Source: JBBQSU01 sp038234815 (lineage in GTDB: Bacteria; Planctomycetota; Phycisphaerae; Tepidisphaerales; Tepidisphaeraceae). Taken from it: a DNA stretch of 53,982 bases. The translations under genes and the position numbers were made by a program. Positions within the stretch are counted from its first letter, which is position 1, and each line of letters starts with the position of its first letter. The notes beneath the pieces were generated by a model. The model searched no databases. It had not been told where the DNA came from and saw only the letters and a program-made list of their open reading frames with translations. Location: assembly GCA_038234815.1 (NCBI GenBank), contig JBBQSU010000006.1, forward strand, positions 1-53,982, read 5' to 3'. Of this stretch, positions 29,225 through 37,703 are shown in pieces.

Positions 29225-30163
29225 TTAACGGCTACTCCGAGGCGCTTCTGCGGGGCCTTTTGTCGCTTTGGTCACCTTAAACGACTCGCCCAAATTGACC
29301 GCGACCGATACCGGGCGATGTTCAGGCTGGAATCTTCGCTTCACGAAACTAAACGGCACCTTGTGCCGCCGGAAAACCGCTTCATTGCCCACATCGGCCT
29401 GCGCGGAAAGCACGTCCTGTCTTATCTCTACCGGTGAGTGTAAATCGCCGAGGTCATACGTCACGGCGGTCCGCAGTGCCGGATCGGAGATGGTCGCTTC
29501 GATCAACCGCTGAGGCCGCCGGGCAATCAGCCAGTCGATCCATTCGGACATTCCCTGTCCGCGCTTGGACGAGACTTCGAGGATTTCGATCCCCGGGCGC
29601 ACCTCACGGATGTTGTGGTGCATCAGCGTACGATCGAAGTCCGTCGCTTCGGCAAGGTCCATCTTAGTGACCACGGCCACGTCGGCGGTATTGAAAATCG
29701 TCGGGTATTTCAGGGGCTTGTCCTCGCCTTCGGTGGTGGAGAGCAAAACCAGGCGCAGGTCTTCGCCAAGATCATAACTGCTCGGGCAAACCAGGTTGCC
29801 GACATTCTCGATGAAAAGAAAATCCAGTTCGGCTAGTGACCAGTCGCCCAGGGCCTGCTCCACCATTTCCGCTTCCAAATGGCAGACAGTCCCCGTGACG
29901 ATCTGCCGGACGGCGGCCCCGCTTTCGGCCAATCGCCGGGCGTCGTTCTCCGTCGCCAGGTCGCCCACCAGTGCCGCCACGCGGAAACGAGTCTTCAGAC
30001 GTGACAAGGTTTCTTTCAAGAATGCCGTCTTGCCGCTCCCCGGGCTGGAGACCAGGCTGACGACGAACACGCCCTCGGCGGAAAACCGACCGCGCAGCGC
30101 GCGAGCTACGGTATCGTTCTTTTTCAAAATCTGCGTGCGAACTTCCAGGATTCTCGGTGTCAT
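29225..30163 (-). CDS. hypB: HypB-type nickel-incorporation GTPase
   Basis: SIMIBI-class GTPase of 312 residues that in known systems delivers nickel to [NiFe]-hydrogenase. Visible motifs: P-loop SSPGSGKT (39-46), GDLATENDA, the metal-site segment GTVCHLEAEM (Cys94, His95), FIENVGNLVCP and the guanine-specificity motif TKMD (167-170). The N-terminal CxxCGC and His-rich regions are absent. A C-terminal tail of about 90 residues (221-312) follows the GTPase domain and is not typical of the family. ATG 30163 gives the usual N-terminus; the frame is open 9 codons further up. No hydrogenase or other hyp genes are in the window. It is the probable first gene of an operon with addB and addA. Confidence 0.88.
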   Translation of the reverse strand: MTPRILEVRTQILKKNDTVARALRGRFSAEGVFVVSLVSSPGSGKTAFLKETLSRLKTRFRVAALVGDLATENDARRLAESGAAVRQIVTGTVCHLEAEMVEQALGDWSLAELDFLFIENVGNLVCPSSYDLGEDLRLVLLSTTEGEDKPLKYPTIFNTADVAVVTKMDLAEATDFDRTLMHHNIREVRPGIEILEVSSKRGQGMSEWIDWLIARRPQRLIEATISDPALRTAVTYDLGDLHSPVEIRQDVLSAQADVGNEAVFRRHKVPFSFVKRRFQPEHRPVSVAVNLGESFKVTKATKGPAEAPRSSR

Positions 30164-30272
30164 GAACTTCTCCAGGCCAGCCCGGGCCAAATTACGTCCG
30201 GTAATCGATCTGGCACGACCGAAACGATATCATCCTGACGGGGTCGAAGCCAATGTTGGACAGTGGATTGCA

Positions 30273-31700
30273 ATGAGCGAAGACTTTTTTGACATGCGAG
30301 AGCGCTTGACGACGCGTCCAAAGGCGCCGGCGGCACCGGCTAACACCGACGTGCTATCGGTCACACAGCTAACCGCGCAGATCGATCGGGCGCTCAAAGC
30401 GGGGTTGCGGGATACGCTGCTCGTTCGTGGAGAACTCAGCAATGTTTCCATGCACCGTGCGTCGGGGCACCTTTACTTCACCCTGAAGGACAACAAGTGC
30501 TGCGTGGACTGCGTGATGTTCGCCCGCGAGGCGGCGTCGCTGGCATTCAAGCCCCAGGACGGCACGGAAGTGCTGCTGACCGGCCGGGTGGGCGTATATG
30601 GCGCTCGCGGGCGGTATCAGTTGTACGCCACGCGGCTCGAGCCGATCGGGCAGGGGGCGCTCGAACTGAAATTTCGCCAGCTCCAACAAAAACTGGAAGC
30701 CGAAGGGCTATTCGCCAGCGAGCGCAAGAAGCCGTTACCGCAATACCCGATGCGCGTCGCATTGGTCACCGGCCGCGAGACCGCCGCGCTGCAGGACATG
30801 CTGAAAGTGCTGAGCGCGTTTCCATGGATCAGACTGTTGCTGCTGGCGGTGCCCGTGCAAGGCGTGACTGCGGGTGGCAAAATCGCCTCGGCGGTGGATC
30901 AGTTGAGCCGTCAAGCACGGCCTTTGCGGATCGACCTCATCATCCTGGCCCGCGGGGGTGGATCGCTGGAAGACCTGTGGGCATTCAACGAAGAAGTAGT
31001 CGCGCGGGCAATCGCGCGATCTCGCGTGCCGATCGTGACGGGCATCGGCCACGAAGTGGACGTCTCCATCGCCGATCTGGTAGCCGACTATCATGCGCAC
31101 ACGCCGACGGAAGCGGCAAGGGTGGCGGGGCAGCACTGGAAGCAGATTCCTGACGTCTTGTCACAGTCGTCGTCACGCCTGACGCGGGCGGTGCGCCAGG
31201 GGATCGGCGACGCCCTGCAGCAACTTTTGGCGATTCGGCGGCACGAAATGTTCCGAAGGCCGACCGATCGCATCGACACCTTGCGACAACTGCTCGACGA
31301 CCGCCAGCGACAATTTTCGGCCACCCATGCCGAACACCTGCGGCGAGAACGAAATCGTTTGACGCTGCTGGCAACGCGGTTGCAGAGCAAGCACCCGCGA
31401 CACGGAGTAGTGATCTTGGGCCAGCAATTGGCGGGGCTGAAAACACGGCTGGCCCGCGCTGGTCAGACGACGATTACGCGGTCGAGCGATCGACTCCAGT
31501 CCCTCGATCGGCACCTGCAGGCGGTGGGACCGACCAACGTGCTGAATCGCGGGTATTCGATTACCTCGCGGAAGACCGACGGAGCGATCATACGAAGCGT
31601 CACCGAGATCGCGCCCGGCGATCGCCTCGTCACGCGTTTCAAAGACGGCCAGCGAGAATCGGTCGTCCGGAACGAATCCGAGCCGGGGTTGTTCGATTGA
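30273..31700 (+). CDS. xseA: Exodeoxyribonuclease VII large subunit
   Basis: Catalytic subunit of ExoVII, which degrades single-stranded DNA to oligonucleotides; 475 residues. An N-terminal OB-fold (VRGELSNVSMHRASGHLYF) is followed by the catalytic domain with the hallmark runs ARGGGSLEDLWAFNEE and PIVTGIGHEVDVSIADLVAD, then a long helical region and the conserved C-terminal segment VLNRGYSI. ATG 30273 was chosen because the upstream open frame is antisense to hypB and unrelated to the family. xseB is not adjacent. Divergent from hypB with 109 bp between the starts, and convergent with the kinase. Confidence 0.95.
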   Translation: MSEDFFDMRERLTTRPKAPAAPANTDVLSVTQLTAQIDRALKAGLRDTLLVRGELSNVSMHRASGHLYFTLKDNKCCVDCVMFAREAASLAFKPQDGTEVLLTGRVGVYGARGRYQLYATRLEPIGQGALELKFRQLQQKLEAEGLFASERKKPLPQYPMRVALVTGRETAALQDMLKVLSAFPWIRLLLLAVPVQGVTAGGKIASAVDQLSRQARPLRIDLIILARGGGSLEDLWAFNEEVVARAIARSRVPIVTGIGHEVDVSIADLVADYHAHTPTEAARVAGQHWKQIPDVLSQSSSRLTRAVRQGIGDALQQLLAIRRHEMFRRPTDRIDTLRQLLDDRQRQFSATHAEHLRRERNRLTLLATRLQSKHPRHGVVILGQQLAGLKTRLARAGQTTITRSSDRLQSLDRHLQAVGPTNVLNRGYSITSRKTDGAIIRSVTEIAPGDRLVTRFKDGQRESVVRNESEPGLFD

Positions 31701-31730
31701 ATATAAACAACGAACGGTTTATCGGCGGCT

Positions 31731-32612
31731 TCAGGCGACCGAAGCGGCTCGAGTCGCTGTGCGCGTAAGGGCGTGGCGCATCACTTCAAGCCTGTGGCGA
31801 ACCTCAGGCATGTCTGCGGGTCGCTTGGACGGATTGGTTCGCACGCATTCCATGACGAAATTGGAGAGCGGCTCAGGAATACGGGGATTGATGACGCTGG
31901 GCGTGGCCATCAGTTCGTCCGAGAGAAAGCTGTTTTCCGTCTTCTTTAAAGTGAAGAGTGTCGGCAGTTTGCGGAGCGTCAAGGCCCAATAAAGTGTTGC
32001 TCCGAAATTGAACACGTCCGTGCGCACGTCCACGGGCATACACCGCACCTGCTCGGGCGAGATAAAGTCGGGCGTACCTTGGATGCGGGCTTTTCGCTCG
32101 CCGACGGGACAGGTCTGGCCGAAATCGATCAACTTCACCTCGCCGGTCGCGGACAAAAGGATGTTGTTGGGTTTGAGATCACAGTGGACGAGGCCCGCTT
32201 TGTGCATGGCCTCGAGCGCCTCGGCGGTTTTCAGGAAGCAGTCGATAATCGCTTCCAGAGACGCGGGCAGGCTCATTTCAAGTGGCTGGCCGTCAAAAAG
32301 TTCCATCACCAGATAAGCCTCAACCACTCGCCGCAACATCGTGCGGTTGATCTTCAGATCAAACGATCGCCTTAGGTATGGGTGGGTGAAGTTCCTGCTG
32401 TGCCCGAACTCGTTCTCGAGTTGATCGACAAATCGAATACTCTTTTCGTTCTTGCGAATGACGTGCTTGAGGGCGTAAAGCTGGTGCTTGATCGGATCGG
32501 TGACGGCATAGATGAGACTGCCCGCCCCCTCGCCGATCAATTCGATGACATCATAACCGCAAAGCGTCGCCTGACGCTGCGCTTCTCCGGTCGTAACTGG
32601 TTCAATCTGACT
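31731..32612 (-). CDS. Serine/threonine protein kinase, non-RD
   Basis: Small soluble Hanks-type kinase, about 293 residues, consisting of little more than the catalytic domain. Gly-rich loop GEGAGS (28-33), ATP-binding Lys50 in YALK, catalytic loop VHCDLKPNNIL with Asp146, and DFG at 164-166 are present. Cys145 replaces the usual Arg before the catalytic Asp, so this is a non-RD kinase and may not need activation-loop phosphorylation. No transmembrane or PASTA domain is seen. ATG 32612 is preferred over a longer start at 32672, whose extra residues are unrelated to the family. It lies downstream of the ATP synthase operon on the same strand, separated by about 300 bp and a hairpin. Confidence 0.9.
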   Translation of the reverse strand, partial: SQIEPVTTGEAQRQATLCGYDVIELIGEGAGSLIYAVTDPIKHQLYALKHVIRKNEKSIRFVDQLENEFGHSRNFTHPYLRRSFDLKINRTMLRRVVEAYLVMELFDGQPLEMSLPASLEAIIDCFLKTAEALEAMHKAGLVHCDLKPNNILLSATGEVKLIDFGQTCPVGERKARIQGTPDFISPEQVRCMPVDVRTDVFNFGATLYWALTLRKLPTLFTLKKTENSFLSDELMATPSVINPRIPEPLSNFVMECVRTNPSKRPADMPEVRHRLEVMRHALTRTATRAASVA

Positions 32613-32839
32613 CATATATTTCAACCCTGATGTCAGCAGAAGTCCTGCCGGTCCAAGGCAGAACAGCTTCACGTCATCGGGCTGATACCCCTATATACGC
32701 CGAACGCCGACGTTTATTGAAATGTTCTTCACGGAATTTAAACAAAAGATGCAGTCTGGCAATTACAAAATTAACAATTTTCGGAATTTAAGGGCAAGGC
32801 GGCTTTTGCCACCTGTGACGCCTATGCCGAGAAACGCAG
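32613..32839. other. AT-rich intergenic region with a spaced direct repeat
   Basis: Non-coding stretch upstream of the kinase gene, clearly richer in A+T than its neighbours. CGGAATTTAA occurs at 32732-32741 and again at 32782-32791, 50 bp apart. A short palindrome AAAATTAACAATTTT lies between them. It may hold the kinase promoter; no convincing pair of boxes was found. Confidence 0.4.
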
Positions 32840-32864
32840 CAGAGAGGCCAAAATAGCCTCTCTG
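32840..32864 (-). terminator. Hairpin at the 3' end of the atp operon
   Basis: CAGAGAGGC (32840-32848) and GCCTCTCTG (32856-32864) form a perfect 9-bp stem with a 7-nt loop, 44 bp after the atpA stop. There is no long T-tract on the minus-strand 3' side, so it may terminate weakly or protect the 3' end of the mRNA. Confidence 0.45.
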
Positions 32865-32908
32865 TGCTCAGAGCCTGCGGAGGAATAGGTCCTATTCGGA
32901 TTGAAGAA

Positions 32909-34420
32909 TTACTTCTTCCATGCCTTGGCTTTGAAATCGACCAATGCCTGTTTCAGTTGTCCGGTCATTTCGTCAGACATTTCCTTCTTCTCGGCCAGAC
33001 CGCTGCGGAGAGTGGGTGCGGAGGTATCGACGAAGGAGAGAAACGCCGCTTGAAACTCCTGCACGCGGGCAACGGGAACGTCGTCGAGATATCCCTGAGT
33101 CCCGGCGTAGATCACCATGACTTCCTGCTCAACCGGCATCGGCCGATACTGCGGTTGCTTCAGCAATTCGACAAGACGCGCCCCGCGATCAAGCTGCTTT
33201 TGCGTTGCCGCGTCAAGCTCGGTGCCGAGTTGGGCGAAGGCTTCAAGCTCACGATAGGCCGCCAGATCAAGCCGCAGGCTGCCGGCGATTTTCTTCATCA
33301 TTTTCGTCTGGGCATTGCCACCCACGCGGCTGACCGAAATACCCACGTTGACCGCCGGACGGACGCCAGCGAAGAACAGTTCTGGTTCGAGGTAAATCTG
33401 CCCGTCGGTGATGCTGATGACGTTGGTGGGGATGTAGGCCGACACGTCGCCGTCCTGGGTTTCGATGATCGGCAGGGCTGTGAGCGATCCGCCGCCCTTG
33501 TCCTTGCTGAGCTTCACGGCGCGTTCAAGCAATCGGCTGTGCAAATAGAACACGTCGCCGGGGAAAGCCTCGCGGCCGGGCGGGCGACGCAGGAGCAGGG
33601 ACAACTGCCGATAGGCCGCAGCCTGCTTGGTCAGATCGTCGTAAACCACCAGCGTGGCCTCGCCTTTCCACAAGAAATTCTCGGCCCTGGCGCACCCGGC
33701 CTAACGCGCGATGTATTGCAGCGGGGCCGGGTCGGACGCCGATGCGATCACCACCGTCGTATATTCCATGGCACCGGCCTGCTTCAGCACTTCGACGATA
33801 CTCGCCACCGTCGATTCCTTCTGACCGATGGCGACATAGAAGCACTTCACCCCGCGCCCCTTCTGATTGATGATGGTATCTACCGCGATGGCGGTCTTGC
33901 CGGTCTTGCGGTCGCCGATGATGAGTTCGCGCTGCCCGCGACCGATCGGAATCATCGAGTCGATGGCCTTGATGCCGGTTTGCATCGGTTCGTGTACGGG
34001 CTGTCGTTCGGCGATACCGGGCGCCACGATGTCCATCTTGCGGGCTTCACTGGACTGAATCGCCGGACCGCCGTCGAGGGGCTGGCCGAGCGGGTTTACC
34101 ACGCGTCCGATCACGGCATCACCCACGGGCACTTCCAGCAATCGGCCGGTGGCTTTCACCGTGTCGCCTTCTTTGATCGTCAGGTAATTGCCGAAGATGA
34201 CGGCGCCGATCGAATCTTCCTCGAGGTTGAATACCTGGCCCATCGCCCCATTGGCGAATTCGAGAAGCTCACCGGCTGCGGCGTTTTTCAGGCCGTAAAT
34301 CCGGGCGATGCCGTCGGCCACCTCAATCACCGTTCCCACGTCTGACACCTGAAGCTGCTGCTCAAAGCCGGCAATTTCCCGCTTCAACACACCCGTAATT
34401 TCTGCGACATTCATGGCCAT
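32909..34420 (-). pseudogene. atpA: ATP synthase subunit alpha, interrupted by an in-frame amber codon
   Basis: Full-length alpha-subunit frame of 503 codons with a TAG at 33701-33703 (codon 240). The N-terminal part contains the P-loop GDRKTGKT. After the TAG the same frame continues with AGCA, then YDDLTKQAAAYRQLSLLLRR, PPGREAFPGDVFYLHSRLLE and the normal C-terminus. In homologues the site reads APYAG; here it reads A-R-stop-A-G, so a Pro-Tyr pair is replaced, and a nearby Met is replaced by Arg. The subunit is normally essential, so sequence error is a serious alternative to real disruption. Last gene of the operon present here; atpG, atpD and atpC do not follow. Confidence 0.85.
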
Positions 34421-34441
34421 TGATGCTCCAAAATTTCTAAG

Positions 34442-34993
34442 TTAATGATTCAGCAGCCGCTGTTTCATTGCCTGCAATTGATATTTCACACTGGCGTCGA
34501 TCAGCCGGTCCTGCACTTTCAGCACTAGTCCGCCGATGATCGATTCATCCACCTTCTGTGTCACCACCGCGTTCTTAGCCAGCGCCGTGCTGATTTTCTG
34601 CTGCACGATGGCCAGTTGGTCGGCGGGTAACGCCCGCGCGACCGTCACTTCCACGTCCACCTTGTTCTGCTGTACGTCAAACAACTGTTTGAAAGCCAGC
34701 GCGATCTCGCCGATCAGCTTAAGCCGCGATTTCTCATTCAGCACGCCGACAAACTTCATCGTCAGCGGAGAAATCTGCCCAGCCAGTACACGCTTGAGCG
34801 TTGCCAGGCGCGCTTCCTGCCCGAGAGAAGGATCGGCCAGGTACGCCTGAAACGTGGCATTTCCCGCGACAAGGCTGGCTAAGTCAGACAGCTCGCTGGC
34901 GATCTGGCTGGTCTGCTGAGCTTCATTGGCCAGTTCAAGTAGCGCCTGGGCATAGCTGACTGCCGAAGGACTGGGGTGGATTGCGTTTGCCAT
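34442..34993 (-). CDS. atpH: ATP synthase subunit delta
   Basis: Peripheral-stalk subunit of 183 residues linking F1 alpha to subunit b. The N-terminal helical bundle begins SAVSYAQALLELANEAQQ; the conserved core LTMKFVGVLNEKSRL and the C-terminal strand ESIIGGLVLKVQDRLIDASV are family hallmarks. Length is normal. It sits between atpF and atpA, 21 bp upstream of atpA. Confidence 0.93.
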   Translation of the reverse strand: MANAIHPSPSAVSYAQALLELANEAQQTSQIASELSDLASLVAGNATFQAYLADPSLGQEARLATLKRVLAGQISPLTMKFVGVLNEKSRLKLIGEIALAFKQLFDVQQNKVDVEVTVARALPADQLAIVQQKISTALAKNAVVTQKVDESIIGGLVLKVQDRLIDASVKYQLQAMKQRLLNH

Positions 34994-35037
34994 CTGCGTG
35001 TATCCCGTGTCTGTTCAATTCCGCCAGCGACGCACGA

Positions 35038-35712
35038 TCAGTTCTTGTTGATTGCCTGAAGCTGTTCGAGTGAGCGGGCGACAAGGTCTTTCTGGTCGTC
35101 GGCATTGAGGTTGCGCCGGAGGATTTTCTCGGCGATGCTGGTCGAAAGCTCGGCGGTCTGTGCGTAAATCTCCTTCAGAGCCTGGTTCTTGGAGGCTTCA
35201 ATCTCGCGGTTGGCGCGCTCCTTAATTTCCTCGGTCTCCTGCTGTGACCGCAGTTTGATCCCCGCCGCCACCTTCTCGGCGTCAGCGCTGGCTTGAGCAA
35301 GGATGTCGCGCACCTTGGCTTCCGCAGTGGCTAATTGGGCTTGATATTCCTTAACCGACGCCAGTGCCTTAGCGTTGGCGGCCTCGGCGGATTCGATATC
35401 CCCGCGGATTTTCTGCTCGCGGGCCTTGAGACCGGCCAGCACGTTCTTCCATGCCGTCGGATAGAGGATCGTCAGCATCACGACGAAGATGATGATGACC
35501 CACAAAGCCGACACGATCGTATCGCGACTCGGTGGGATGGGGACGAGCCGCTCATCGGGTTCGCTGGCTGCTTCGTCGCCATGTGCCGGGAGGACAACTG
35601 CGCCCGTGTGCGGCGCGGCACCGGCTTCACCGGCAGCCAGCAACTTCATTGAGGGCACGAGCATCGCTGCCAACACCGCCAGCAGAGCCACGTTCCGCTT
35701 CATCCATCCCAT
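35038..35712 (-). CDS. atpF: ATP synthase subunit b with N-terminal signal peptide
   Basis: Membrane-anchored stator subunit of 224 residues. The N-terminus MGWMKRNVALLAVLAAMLVP followed by a small-residue cleavage-like site resembles a signal peptide, as seen in several planctomycete AtpF proteins. A Pro-rich acidic linker precedes the true membrane helix (about residues 70-90, TIVSALWVIIIFVVMLTILY). The rest is the long charged helix that forms the right-handed coiled coil (AREQKIRGDIESAEAANAKA onward). ATG 35712 has an AGGAGA ribosome site just upstream. Upstream in-frame codons overlap atpE and are not part of the gene. Confidence 0.93.
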   Translation of the reverse strand: MGWMKRNVALLAVLAAMLVPSMKLLAAGEAGAAPHTGAVVLPAHGDEAASEPDERLVPIPPSRDTIVSALWVIIIFVVMLTILYPTAWKNVLAGLKAREQKIRGDIESAEAANAKALASVKEYQAQLATAEAKVRDILAQASADAEKVAAGIKLRSQQETEEIKERANREIEASKNQALKEIYAQTAELSTSIAEKILRRNLNADDQKDLVARSLEQLQAINKN

Positions 35713-35789
35713 GGTCGTTTTCTCCTGCGTAATGACAAAAACTCCGCCTCGGCTTTCGCAGAAGCGAAGTTGATCCGAGAAAGGGCGAT

Positions 35790-36053
35790 TTAGAGTTTCC
35801 CGCCCATTTGGAAGCAGATCAACAGCGCAAAGAAGGTGAACCCTTCGATCAGCGCGGCGGCAATAATCATATTCGTGCCGATGCGACCGCCGGCTTCGGG
35901 CTGGCGGGCGATGCCTTCCATCGCCTGCCCGGCGAGGTGACCAATGCCCTTGGCGGCACCGATAACGATCAGGCCGGCACCGATACCGGCGCCCAAAGCG
36001 ATCGTGCCCTTGTCGGGCAACAACGTCCAGGTTTCTGCAAGCATGTTCAACAT
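35790..36053 (-). CDS. atpE: ATP synthase subunit c
   Basis: Rotor-ring proteolipid of about 87 residues with two transmembrane helices. Helix 1 is Gly-rich (LGAGIGAGLIVIGAAKGIG) and the polar loop has ARQPEAGG. Helix 2 has the ion-binding Glu in AALIEGFTFFALL. There is no Gln in helix 1 and no Ser or Thr right after the Glu, so the site looks proton-type rather than sodium-type. ATG 36053 is preferred over 36074 because the upstream residues are polar and unlike the family. Confidence 0.94.
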   Translation of the reverse strand: MLNMLAETWTLLPDKGTIALGAGIGAGLIVIGAAKGIGHLAGQAMEGIARQPEAGGRIGTNMIIAAALIEGFTFFALLICFQMGGKL

Positions 36054-36185
36054 AAAAAGCTCCACCCGGGCCAAAAAGGCCCGGAACTGTGCAAACCCCA
36101 GGGAAACCCCAAAGGCTTGCGGATGAAATTGTGCCGAACTTAAAGTTAAAATAGCCCCGGCGTCGGCTGCTCAGGGCGAAAGTCG

Positions 36186-37310
36186 TTAGTGTTCCGGTGC
36201 CACGGCGCTGGCGATAAACAAGGTCGATAGAAACGTAAATATGTACGCTTGAAGGAACGCCACGAACAGTTCCAGCAGGCGGATCAAAAGGCTTAGAACC
36301 GTTACCGGTAGTCCCACGCCGACCTGCGCGGCTATTCCTGCCGTCACGGGGATCAGCGCCACCAGCGCCGCCAGAACGATATGCCCTGCGGTCATATTGG
36401 CGAATAAACGAATCGCCAGCGCGATGGGTTTGATCGCTGCACCCATGAGTTCGAGGAGGAGCAGGAACGCCCACATGAAGAAATCCAGCACGTACATGAT
36501 CGGATTTCCACCCGGGCCAGGCTTGAACGGGTGCGGGGCGAAGTTCCAAAAGTAGATTGGAACTGCAATTGCAGCCGCGCGGGGGAGGCTCATTCCCCGG
36601 CCGTGACCCGCGGAGTGAATGTGCTCGACCCCGTGATGCAGCCCCTGTTTATCGGCCGAATAGTGTGCTGTTGGGTGGGCCAGTGCCTTCAAATCCCCGG
36701 GCATGTCGGCAGCCAAGGCCTCGCCACGCATGTGTTGGAGGTTGTGGGCGGCGGGAGGAGCATTGGTTTCATCCGAACTATGTTCTTCGGGGTTATCGTG
36801 GTGGCCAAAGGTGCCGTTGGCCAGCGCGCGGGCGACTGTCACAATCCCGCTAAAATGGATGAACAGGAAAGTCACGATCGCCAGCGCGCCGGTGGTAGCG
36901 ATCGATCCCGTTGCGGTGCCGCCAAGGTGCGAGGCGTGCAAATGCTCGCCTCCGCTTAGCCCCTTAAAAACCGTAATGATCTCGGCGATGGGAATCTGCC
37001 CGAGAAGATTGCAGAACAGGATGAAGAAAAAGATCGTCCAGAGGAACGGCACGAAGCGGTCGGTATGTTGTTTCAGTGCCGGCCGGAAAACTTCAACGCG
37101 AAGGAATTCAAGGATCGACTCAAAGAAGTTGGTCGCCCCGCGGGGCGCGTTCGTCACCGGCTTGCGGAACAGGGTGGGGAAAATGACCACCATGAGCACA
37201 GCGGCCACCACCGCCATAATCATCTGGTTGCTGATGCGTATCCCACCCACGTTAAACAGGTAGTGGGGCAGCACGTGCGATAGCGGGTCAGCGGCTAGAA
37301 AACTCAGCAT
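36186..37310 (-). CDS. atpB: ATP synthase subunit a with His-rich insertion
   Basis: Stator membrane subunit that forms the proton half-channels; 374 residues against about 250-290 in most bacteria. The essential Arg301 lies in IALAIRLFANMTAGH, and the terminal helices (LLIRLLELFVAFLQAYIFTF) are conserved. Residues about 168-237 form a hydrophilic insertion with 12 histidines (GHHDNPEEH, KQGLHHGVEHIHSAGHG), placed between two membrane helices. ATG 37310 is used; an in-frame TTG lies two codons upstream. Confidence 0.93.
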   Translation of the reverse strand: MLSFLAADPLSHVLPHYLFNVGGIRISNQMIMAVVAAVLMVVIFPTLFRKPVTNAPRGATNFFESILEFLRVEVFRPALKQHTDRFVPFLWTIFFFILFCNLLGQIPIAEIITVFKGLSGGEHLHASHLGGTATGSIATTGALAIVTFLFIHFSGIVTVARALANGTFGHHDNPEEHSSDETNAPPAAHNLQHMRGEALAADMPGDLKALAHPTAHYSADKQGLHHGVEHIHSAGHGRGMSLPRAAAIAVPIYFWNFAPHPFKPGPGGNPIMYVLDFFMWAFLLLLELMGAAIKPIALAIRLFANMTAGHIVLAALVALIPVTAGIAAQVGVGLPVTVLSLLIRLLELFVAFLQAYIFTFLSTLFIASAVAPEH

Positions 37311-37321
37311 GGTCAATCTCG

Positions 37322-37702
37322 TTAGGCCTTCGGGACTGCGGCCGATCGAACGGCGCGAACACAGGCAACCACGACCAGGATCAGACTCAGACAGTACGAA
37401 CCGAGCAGCCAGTAGGTAAACGCTCTGGGTGGCGACAATTTCAGCAGTGCCACCGCAGCGACACCCACGAAGCAGAACAGATGCAGCATCGTCGCGACCA
37501 AGGCGGCCTGCGTCATCGCGGCGCTGTCACTGGCCCGGGCCAGAGACAGGGGCACCATGGCCAGTTCAGCGGCCAAGAGGCCAACACCCAACACCAGCAG
37601 AGCCGGTCGAAACGCAAAAGGTGCCAGCGTCCAATCGGCGACCAGCATCGCGCAACTGCCCGCAATCACGAAAGTTAGCGGGTTGACCCAGAGGCAACGC
37701 AT
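37322..37702 (-). CDS. Small membrane protein, AtpI-like
   Basis: Protein of 126 residues with four predicted transmembrane helices (LTFVIAGSCAMLVADW, ALLVLGVGLLAAELAMVPL, AALVATMLHLFCFVGVAAVA and the last TYWLLGSYCLSLILVVVA). Its position between atpZ and atpB, one base after the atpZ stop, and its topology match the AtpI/ATP synthase I chain, proposed to help assemble the c-ring. Sequence similarity alone is weak, so the assignment rests mainly on context. Confidence 0.75.
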   Translation of the reverse strand: MRCLWVNPLTFVIAGSCAMLVADWTLAPFAFRPALLVLGVGLLAAELAMVPLSLARASDSAAMTQAALVATMLHLFCFVGVAAVALLKLSPPRAFTYWLLGSYCLSLILVVVACVRAVRSAAVPKA

Positions 37703-37703
37703 C

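Noticed and set aside
29225..30163. Evidence for a hydrogenase locus from hypB
   Set aside because: No hydrogenase subunit, hypA or hypC-F gene lies in the 24 kb on the right side or the 29 kb on the left side of it.
32864..34345. 493-codon plus-strand frame opposite atpA
   Set aside because: Antisense to a clear alpha-subunit sequence; no family resemblance. It also spans the amber site only because that codon is not a stop on the other strand.
35713..36549. N-terminal extension of atpF by about 280 codons
   Set aside because: The extra part overlaps atpE and atpB in another frame, and atpF has a good ribosome site and signal-like N-terminus at 35712.
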